Below are positions 1 through 4,583 of a stretch of DNA of 7,124 bases, piece by piece. Position 1 is the stretch's first letter. Every line of letters starts with the position of its first letter. A program made the translations under genes and the position numbers. Under the pieces are notes generated by a model. The model made no database searches, was not told the origin of the DNA, and saw nothing but the letters and a program-made list of their open reading frames with translations. The stretch is from positions 1 to 7,124 of the forward strand of contig CAIVKT010000179.1 of assembly GCA_903906615.1 (NCBI GenBank). The letters are read 5' to 3'. This DNA is from an uncultured Bacteroidota bacterium (lineage in GTDB: Bacteria; Bacteroidota; Bacteroidia; Chitinophagales; Chitinophagaceae).

Positions 1-1
1 C

Positions 2-712
2 CTCACGGGCAGTTCTTTTGTTGATGAAAGCATGATATCGGGCGAACCAATACCAGTTGAGAAAACTGTCGGTAATAAAGTTTTGGCCGGAACAATAAAC
101 CAGAAAGGAAGCATCACCATCAAGGCCGAAAAAATAGGCACAGAAACACTATTGGCTGCCATAATTAAAACCGTGCAGGAAGCCCAGGGCAGCAAAGCAC
201 CGGTGCAAAAACAGGTGGATAAAATAGCTGCGATATTTGTGCCTGTGGTTATCGGGATAGCTTTGCTTAGTCTTGTGGTATGGATAATTGCCGGAGGAAC
301 CAATGGTTTTACACATGGATTGCTGGCAATGGTTACGGTATTTGCGATAGCCTGCCCCTGTGCATTGGGATTGGCCACGCCGACTGCATTGATAGCAGGT
401 ATGGGCAAGGGCGCAGAAAATGGCATACTGATCAAAGACGCAGAAAGCCTGGAAACCGCGCATAAGATCAATGCTATTGTACTCGATAAGACAGGAACGA
501 TAACAGAAGGCCATCCCGAGGTAACGAGTTTGCAATGGGCATCCGGAATAGATCACCAGAAACTATCGGCCGTTCTATACGGGCTGGAGCAGGGATCTGA
601 ACATCCGCTTGCCGCCGCCATTTCACGATATTTAAAACAAAAAAGGCGTTACACCTGCACCTGTTACTATGTTCAGCAGCATCACCGGTGGTGGTGTTAC
701 CGCGCTGCATGA
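2..712 (+). CDS. copA: Copper-type P1B ATPase, 5'-proximal piece (partial, frameshifted)
   Basis: Membrane ATPase that exports monovalent copper (or silver) using ATP. The gene enters from the left edge, so the N-terminal metal-binding domains and first membrane helices are not visible. What is seen, in order: the actuator-domain motif VDESMISGEP (SGE in place of the commoner TGE); a hydrophobic helix pair around positions 220-350; the metal-binding CPC motif in IACPCALGLATP; the phosphorylation motif DKTGTITEG, whose Asp is transiently phosphorylated; and the nucleotide-domain motif SEHPLAAAI. The reading frame then fails. After YLKQK it reads into about 20 residues of nonsense and stops at 710-712, while the correct continuation (KGVTPAPVTMFSS) lies in the next frame. 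The CPC, YN and MxxSS motifs (the last two in the 3' piece) fit the Cu+ subgroup rather than the Zn/Cd subgroup. Family assignment is firm. Whether this piece makes a product alone is doubtful, because it lacks the rest of the ATP-binding domain. Confidence 0.9.
   Translation, partial: LTGSSFVDESMISGEPIPVEKTVGNKVLAGTINQKGSITIKAEKIGTETLLAAIIKTVQEAQGSKAPVQKQVDKIAAIFVPVVIGIALLSLVVWIIAGGTNGFTHGLLAMVTVFAIACPCALGLATPTALIAGMGKGAENGILIKDAESLETAHKINAIVLDKTGTITEGHPEVTSLQWASGIDHQKLSAVLYGLEQGSEHPLAAAISRYLKQKRRYTCTCYYVQQHHRWWCYRAA
639..646 (+). other. Frameshift site in copA at an A6 run
   Basis: The codons read CAA AAA AGG CGT in the upstream frame. Removing one A from the run at 639-644 gives CAA AAA GGC GTT (Q K G V), which joins the two ATPase pieces with no missing or duplicated residues. 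Three explanations fit: a homopolymer sequencing or assembly error, a real one-base insertion, or +1 slippage. The lysine codon AAA at 641-643 can re-pair perfectly as AAA at 642-644, and the next codon in the original frame is AGG, so slippage is mechanically possible. A one-base error or mutation is the simplest reading. Confidence 0.85.
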
Positions 713-1427
713 TAAAGCTATATTCTTTGCGGGGAGCAATAAGTTCATAGAATCTATGAACATTACCATACCCGCTGACCTCAAAGAATCAGCACAAGCT
801 GCGGCTGAAAAAGCGAACACCATTATCTGGTTTACAGATCACTCCAAAGCGTTAGGATTAGTAGCGATCACAGACAAAATAAAACCATCATCTGCTACTG
901 CTATAGCACGTTTGCAGCAAATGGGCATAGAGGCTTACATGCTCACCGGGGATAACGAACAAGCCGCAAAAGTGATGGCGCAGGAAGCGGGCATAAAAAA
1001 TTATAAAGCGGAAACATCGCCTGCAGATAAAGCGAAGTTTGTGAAAGAATTGCAGCAGCAGGGAAAGATAGTGGCCATGGTGGGGGATGGCATTAATGAC
1101 AGCGAAGCGCTGGCTGTGGCAGACATCAGCATTGCTATGGGAAAGGGTACTGACATAGCCATGGATGTGGCTAAGATGACCCTCATTTCCTCCGACCTGA
1201 ATCACATTCCCAATGCTATATTCCTTTCGCGAAAAACGGTGAAGATCATCCATCAAAATCTTTTTTGGGCGTTCGTGTACAATGTCATTGGCATACCGTT
1301 GGCTGCCGGAATTCTATACCCTGTGAATGGTTTTTTACTGAACCCGATGATAGCCGGAGCCGCTATGGCGATGAGCTCGGTATCTGTTGTGAGCAATAGC
1401 CTTCGCCTGAAATGGGGGAAGTTGTGA
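669..1427 (+). CDS. copA: Copper-type P1B ATPase, C-terminal piece (after frameshift)
   Basis: This is the remainder of the same copper exporter. Homology to the ATPase starts before the first in-frame ATG (669), at about 642, so 669 is not a natural start. Visible elements are the SITGGGV glycine motif of the nucleotide-binding domain, the hinge motif MLTGDNE, and GDGINDSEALAVADISIAMGKGTDIA, whose Asp residues coordinate magnesium at the phosphorylation site. Two closing membrane helices follow. They carry the Cu+-ATPase signatures: YN in FVYNVIGIPLAAG and M-x-x-SS in AMAMSSVSVVSNS. The protein ends at TGA 1425-1427, close behind the last helix, as usual for the family. If the frameshift is an artefact, positions 2-1427 form one gene. 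If it is real, the pump is probably inactive, because the phosphorylation site and the catalytic GDGIND loop would be on separate chains. Confidence 0.88.
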   Translation: MFSSITGGGVTALHDKAIFFAGSNKFIESMNITIPADLKESAQAAAEKANTIIWFTDHSKALGLVAITDKIKPSSATAIARLQQMGIEAYMLTGDNEQAAKVMAQEAGIKNYKAETSPADKAKFVKELQQQGKIVAMVGDGINDSEALAVADISIAMGKGTDIAMDVAKMTLISSDLNHIPNAIFLSRKTVKIIHQNLFWAFVYNVIGIPLAAGILYPVNGFLLNPMIAGAAMAMSSVSVVSNSLRLKWGKL

Positions 1428-1436
1428 TTTTTTTAA

Positions 1437-1458
1437 ACCACCCAAACCCTTTGGTGGT
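1437..1458 (+). terminator. Possible weak terminator hairpin after copA
   Basis: ACCACC(C)AAA at 1437-1446 can pair with TTTGGTGGT at 1450-1458, leaving a CCC loop and one bulged C, 9 bp in all. It begins 10 bases after the copA stop, the expected place for a terminator. The following U-tract is poor (TTTT only at about 1464-1467). A T-run lies on the upstream side (1428-1434), so termination from the opposite direction is equally possible. The assignment is tentative. Confidence 0.35.
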
Positions 1459-1507
1459 CAGCGTTTTACGCCGCATTTAATGATCGTTGTAAAATTATTT
1501 TTAAAAA

Positions 1508-1544
1508 TAAATTTGGAAAATAGATTTTGCTGCTATTACCTTTG
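1508..1544 (+). promoter_or_regulatory. Bacteroidota-type promoter region for the riboswitch-metB-hom unit
   Basis: Two exact matches to the Bacteroidota -7 box TAnnTTTG are present: TAAATTTG at 1508-1515 and TACCTTTG at 1537-1544. The TTTG of the first (1512-1515) sits 21 bases before the second, which is the known -33 to -7 arrangement for this phylum. A TTG at 1487-1489 could serve the first box with an 18-base spacer. Initiation a few bases after 1544 would start the RNA shortly before the riboswitch P1 stem (1564). Use of the upstream box would give a leader about 30 bases longer. The call rests on motif and position only. Confidence 0.65.
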
Positions 1545-1563
1545 CACCAGTTCTTTACAATCA

Positions 1564-1676
1564 CTTATCAAGAAAGGCAGAGGGTCATGGCCCTGTGAAG
1601 CCTTAGCAACCTCTCCGGGTGCAAATTCGGAAACTGGTGCTAATTCCATCCTAACATAATCGTTGGGAGAGATAAG
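1564..1676 (+). promoter_or_regulatory. SAM-I (S-box) riboswitch aptamer
   Basis: An RNA sensor that binds S-adenosylmethionine. The conserved S-box core is readable throughout: AGAAAGGCAGAGGG, GGCCCTGTGAAGCC, GCAACC and GGTGCTAATTCC. The four-way junction can be drawn. P1 is CTTATC 1564-1569 with GATAAG 1671-1676. P2 is GGC 1576-1578 with GCC 1600-1602, plus GGG 1582-1584 with CCC 1591-1593. P3 is ACC 1609-1611 with GGT 1636-1638, plus an inner CCG/CGG. P4 is TCCTAAC 1649-1655 with GTTGGGA 1662-1668. The P2-loop ATGG (1587-1590) can form the expected pseudoknot with CCAT (1646-1649). The element lies between a Bacteroidota promoter and a methionine-pathway gene, the usual place for this class. 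SAM binding should stabilise P1 and turn the downstream genes off. Confidence 0.95.
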
Positions 1677-1742
1677 TCAGACGCAATAGTTGCTGATCTT
1701 CGCTGTGGCGATTTCAAATAACTCAAGCTCCTCTGATTTATC
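1671..1742 (+). promoter_or_regulatory. Riboswitch antiterminator pairing
   Basis: GATAAGTCAG (1671-1680), whose first six bases form the 3' strand of P1, is complementary to CTGATTTATC (1733-1742), the upper part of the terminator hairpin. The match is 10 of 10 with one G-U pair (1676 with 1737), and A1681-T1732 can add an eleventh pair. The same bases therefore cannot be in P1 and the antiterminator together, nor can 1733-1742 be in the terminator and antiterminator together. Without SAM, the antiterminator should form and transcription continue. With SAM, P1 holds 1671-1676 and the terminator folds. Confidence 0.85.
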
Positions 1743-1756
1743 GGTGGAGCTTTTTT
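1725..1756 (+). terminator. Intrinsic terminator of the SAM riboswitch
   Basis: AAGCTCC (1725-1731) pairs with GGAGCTT (1746-1752). Above a single T-T mismatch, CTGA (1733-1736) pairs with TCGG (1741-1744), closing a TTTA loop. The stem runs directly into TTTTTT (1751-1756). This is a textbook rho-independent terminator placed 108 bases before the metB start, so it acts as the expression platform of the riboswitch. Confidence 0.92.
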
Positions 1757-1863
1757 ATTGTACCTACTCGAGGAGGGACAATGAAAGAGTACTACCGATG
1801 ATCTTTTTTGGTAAGTGGTGATATGGGATTTTTATTCTTTAACCACGTAAAAACCAAAGCAAA

Positions 1864-3039
1864 ATGAGCAACGCAACACAACTGATACACAGCATACCGG
1901 TAGATCCGCTGACAGGTTCCATTTCCGTACCCATATACCAGACATCCACGTTTGTACAAGACGCACCCGGCGAGCATAAAGGCTACGACTATGCGCGCAG
2001 CAACAACCCTACGAGAGCTGTACTGGAAAAAATTATTGCAGAGCTGGAAGACGGCGCAGCGGGCTATGCCTTTGCCAGCGGCCTGGCAGCCATAGACGCA
2101 GTAGTGAAACTGCTGGAAAGCGGCGATGAGATACTGGCTGTGGATGATATTTATGGAGGTGCCTTTCGCCTGTTCACACACATCTATGCGAAGTTTGGCA
2201 TAACGGTGAACTACGTAGATACTACCGATGTGGTGAATGTAGTAGATGCCATAACGCCAAAGACAAAGCTGGTATGGCTGGAAACCCCTACCAACCCTAC
2301 ACTAAAGATCAGCGACATAGAAGCAATAGCGAAGGTGGCCAAACAGAACGGCTCATGGCTGTGTGTGGATAATACCTTTGCCTCCCCTGCCCTACAGCAG
2401 CCTATTAACCTGGGCGCCGACATAGTAGTGCATAGCGCTACCAAGTACCTGGGCGGCCATAGCGACCTGATAGCGGGCCTGGTAGTAACCAAGACACAGG
2501 AGCTTGGCGACAAGATAAAATTCATACAGAATGCTAGCGGGGCTATACTATCGCCACACGATAGCTGGCTGGTGATACGTGGAGTAGAAACGCTGCACCT
2601 GCGCGTGAAAGAACATAGCCGCAACGCCCAAATAGTAGCCGAATACCTGCAAAAGCACCCGGCAGTAAATGCTGTATACTACCCTGGCCTAAAGACACAT
2701 GTAAACCATGATATTGCAGCCCGGCAGCAGAGTGGATTTGGCGGTATTGTGTCCTTCACGCTGAAGCAGGATACTGAGGATGCTGCAAAGAAGGTGGTGA
2801 CAGGCACTAAGTACTTTAAACTGGCCGAAAGCTTGGGGGGTGTAAAAAGCCTGCTGTGCCATCCCGCTACCATGACGCACAAAAGCATACCTGTAGACAA
2901 ACGGCAGGCAGCCGGTGTAGCTGATAGCCTAATACGTCTAAGCGTTGGCCTGGAAGATGCCGAAGACCTGATCAAAGACATAGAGCAGGCGCTGAATAAG
3001 GTTACAGTTGTCAACCGCAAAGAAGTAACCCTGCTGTAA
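1864..3039 (+). CDS. metB: Cystathionine gamma-synthase family PLP enzyme
   Basis: A cytoplasmic pyridoxal-phosphate enzyme of the Cys/Met metabolism family, 391 residues, the normal length. The best guess is cystathionine gamma-synthase, joining cysteine to an activated homoserine on the route to methionine. Visible residues are YDYAR (Tyr43 and Arg45, which reach the cofactor phosphate of the neighbouring subunit), DDIYGG (Tyr97, stacking on PLP), VDNTFASP (Asp169, at the pyridine nitrogen), SATKYLGGHSD (Lys194, the Schiff-base lysine), and SLIRLSVGLE (Arg358, substrate carboxylate). Start 1864 follows an A-rich stretch with no Shine-Dalgarno sequence, normal for Bacteroidota, and the usual N-terminus MSNAT. 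One oddity is Lys328 in SLGGVKSL, where cystathionine synthases and gamma-lyases normally have Glu (E325 in E. coli MetB, E339 in human gamma-lyase). Cystathionine gamma-lyase or O-acetylhomoserine sulfhydrylase activity cannot be excluded by sequence. SAM-riboswitch control and the hom neighbour favour a biosynthetic role. Confidence 0.9.
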   Translation: MSNATQLIHSIPVDPLTGSISVPIYQTSTFVQDAPGEHKGYDYARSNNPTRAVLEKIIAELEDGAAGYAFASGLAAIDAVVKLLESGDEILAVDDIYGGAFRLFTHIYAKFGITVNYVDTTDVVNVVDAITPKTKLVWLETPTNPTLKISDIEAIAKVAKQNGSWLCVDNTFASPALQQPINLGADIVVHSATKYLGGHSDLIAGLVVTKTQELGDKIKFIQNASGAILSPHDSWLVIRGVETLHLRVKEHSRNAQIVAEYLQKHPAVNAVYYPGLKTHVNHDIAARQQSGFGGIVSFTLKQDTEDAAKKVVTGTKYFKLAESLGGVKSLLCHPATMTHKSIPVDKRQAAGVADSLIRLSVGLEDAEDLIKDIEQALNKVTVVNRKEVTLL

Positions 3040-3093
3040 CAACAGGCATCACATTGCTTCATTTCTGTAAATTCCATGAGGCAGGCATTCAAT

Positions 3094-3128
3094 CACATTC
3101 CATCACATTTTTCACATTTCAACACATT
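3094..3128 (+). repeat. Four phased CACATT repeats in the metB-hom gap
   Basis: CACATT occurs at 3094, 3104, 3113 and 3123, spaced 10, 9 and 10 bases, with a fifth copy at 3050. The cluster ends 8 bases before the hom start codon and lies between two co-oriented genes. The spacing is close to one helical turn, and the tract is almost free of G, so it should be unstructured as RNA. It could be a binding site for a DNA- or RNA-binding protein, a translation-enhancing leader, or chance in a C/A/T-rich stretch. No function is known to me. Confidence 0.6.
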
Positions 3129-3135
3129 ATCTACC

Positions 3136-4398
3136 ATGTCTATACAAAATCAACAAACAAAACTGAACATAGGCCTCTTTGGCTTTGGCGTAGTGGGCGA
3201 AGGCCTTTACAAAGTACTGGCACATACGCCTACACTCAATGCGCAGATAAAGAAAGTGTGCATCAAGCACGCTGATAAAAAAAGGAATGCACCGGCAGGA
3301 CTGTTCACAACCAATGCAAGCGAACTACTCAATGATGTTGATATCAATGTGATCATAGAGCTGATAGACGATGCTGATGCGGCATACCGCATTGTAACCA
3401 CTGCACTGGCCGGCAAAAAAGCTGTTGTAAGCGCGAACAAGAAACTGATCGCCAACCACATCGAGGAACTCATAGCCCTGCAACAGCAGCATGATGTACC
3501 CTTCCTGTATGAGGCCGCATGTTGTGCCAGTATACCCGTCATCCGCAACCTGGAGGAGTATTACGACAACGACCTTCTGCAAAGCATCAGCGGTATCGTG
3601 AATGGCTCAACCAACTACATACTCACCAAGGTATTTGAGGAGCAGAAAACATTTGACCAGGCGTTGCTGCAAGCACAGCAGGAGGGATTCGCGGAAAGCG
3701 ACCCATCACTGGATGTGAATGGTATAGATGCAGTGAACAAGCTAAGCATATTGCTCACCCATGCTTATGGCGTTATTGCCAACCCGGCAGAAATAGTGCA
3801 TACCGGCATACAGAACCTGCATGCCGATGATGCAGCTTTTGCCAAAGAGAAGGGTTATGAGATAAAACTCGTAGCACAGGCGCACAAGCTACAGGATGGC
3901 AAGGTGGCAGCATTTGTACTGCCACAGTTTGTAAAGAACAGCCAGCTATGCACCGTGAAGAATGAATACAACGGCGTGGTGATAGAAAGCAGCCTGGCAG
4001 ATAAGCAATTCTTTTATGGCAAGGGTGCGGGTGGCTACCCTACTGCTTCTGCGGTTCTGAGCGACCTATCGGCTCTGCGCTACAACTACCGCTACGAATA
4101 CAAGAAGCTGCTGTACCAGACACCATCTGAAGCCACCAATGACTTTTACCTGAAAGTTACCATCAGCTTCAAAGGCCTGTTTCATGTGCAGCACGAGCGG
4201 TTTGACAAGATATACGAATGGAGCAGCAATGAGAATCGTTGCCACATAACGGGTGTCCTCCATTTCTCTGAATTGCTGAAAGATGATTGGTGGAAGCAGG
4301 TTGGCGTGTCTATTATCCTATCTCCGGAGGGGATAATAGAGGGTTATATGCCGGAGAAGGTAAGTGAAGGAGTGGAGTTTGTGGAGGCGGTTGGATAA
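3136..4398 (+). CDS. hom: Homoserine dehydrogenase
   Basis: Reduces aspartate semialdehyde to homoserine with NAD(P)H, feeding methionine and threonine synthesis. From 3136 it is 420 residues. Seen in order: the nucleotide-binding glycine motif GFGVVG (Gly16, 18, 21) in an N-terminal Rossmann fold; VVSANKKLIA, whose Lys102 matches the catalytic Lys117 of the yeast enzyme; IVNGSTNYI at about 154-162; and EGFAESDPSLDVNGIDAVNKL, in which Glu187, Asp198 and Lys202 match yeast Glu208, Asp219 and Lys223. The final ~90 residues form a diverged domain where many homologues have an ACT regulatory domain. It is not fused to aspartokinase. An in-frame ATG at 3076 would add 20 residues encoded by the CACATT-rich tract. 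I prefer 3136 because the Rossmann strand follows it at the usual distance. The 96-base gap after metB suggests cotranscription under the SAM riboswitch. Confidence 0.95.
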   Translation: MSIQNQQTKLNIGLFGFGVVGEGLYKVLAHTPTLNAQIKKVCIKHADKKRNAPAGLFTTNASELLNDVDINVIIELIDDADAAYRIVTTALAGKKAVVSANKKLIANHIEELIALQQQHDVPFLYEAACCASIPVIRNLEEYYDNDLLQSISGIVNGSTNYILTKVFEEQKTFDQALLQAQQEGFAESDPSLDVNGIDAVNKLSILLTHAYGVIANPAEIVHTGIQNLHADDAAFAKEKGYEIKLVAQAHKLQDGKVAAFVLPQFVKNSQLCTVKNEYNGVVIESSLADKQFFYGKGAGGYPTASAVLSDLSALRYNYRYEYKKLLYQTPSEATNDFYLKVTISFKGLFHVQHERFDKIYEWSSNENRCHITGVLHFSELLKDDWWKQVGVSIILSPEGIIEGYMPEKVSEGVEFVEAVG

Positions 4399-4417
4399 TG
4401 CTTGTATAACTATATGT

Positions 4418-4450
4418 TCAGATTAGAACTTTTAGAAAGTTCTAATCTGA
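4418..4450. repeat. Perfect 15-bp inverted repeat, 3-base loop
   Basis: The arm TCAGATTAGAACTTT (4418-4432) is an exact reverse complement of AAAGTTCTAATCTGA (4436-4450), with TAG between. It starts 19 bases after the hom stop codon, so it probably protects or terminates the metB-hom transcript. There is no U-tract on either strand, and the stem is A/T-rich (10 of 15 pairs), so it is not a standard intrinsic terminator. Alternatives are an RNA-stabilising 3' hairpin, a protein-binding dyad, or a small repeat family. Confidence 0.85.
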
Positions 4451-4514
4451 CTATTGATCATCAATCACCTGCTACATTTTCAGTCGCCACAATATTTCTA
4501 AGCCATACTGTCTG

Positions 4515-4540
4515 TAATTATCATATTTATATGACAATTA
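4515..4540. promoter_or_regulatory. Candidate operator dyad upstream of clpB
   Basis: TAATTATCATAT (4515-4526) and ATATGACAATTA (4529-4540) are reverse complements at 11 of 12 positions, with a 2-base centre. The only mismatch is A4520 opposite C4535. The dyad ends 43 bases before the clpB start, where a -33 region could lie. An imperfect -7 box, TATTTTGG (4552-4559), follows it. It is not the CIRCE heat-shock operator, whose TTAGCACTC half-site is absent. Size and symmetry suit a dimeric regulator, but A/T-rich DNA makes such dyads easier to find by chance. Confidence 0.4.
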
Positions 4541-4583
4541 TTCCGAATGATTATTTTGGAACGTTTTTTATGGCTATAGTAGT

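Noticed and set aside
1792..2181. Minus-strand frame of 129 codons over the metB start
   Set aside because: It lies antisense to clearly conserved metB residues, has no family likeness, and would begin inside the gene.
3030..3046. Small hairpin CCTGCTG-TAA-CAACAGG across the metB stop as a terminator
   Set aside because: The stem has a mismatch and no U-tract, and hom is best explained as cotranscribed with metB.
3076..3135. Upstream ATG extending homoserine dehydrogenase by 20 residues
   Set aside because: The added residues are encoded by the CACATT-rich leader and do not resemble the family. ATG 3136 puts the glycine motif at the normal distance.
4454..4464. Short palindrome TTGAT-C-ATCAA after the large inverted repeat
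   Set aside because: Five-base arms in A/T-rich DNA are expected by chance; nothing else supports a site.
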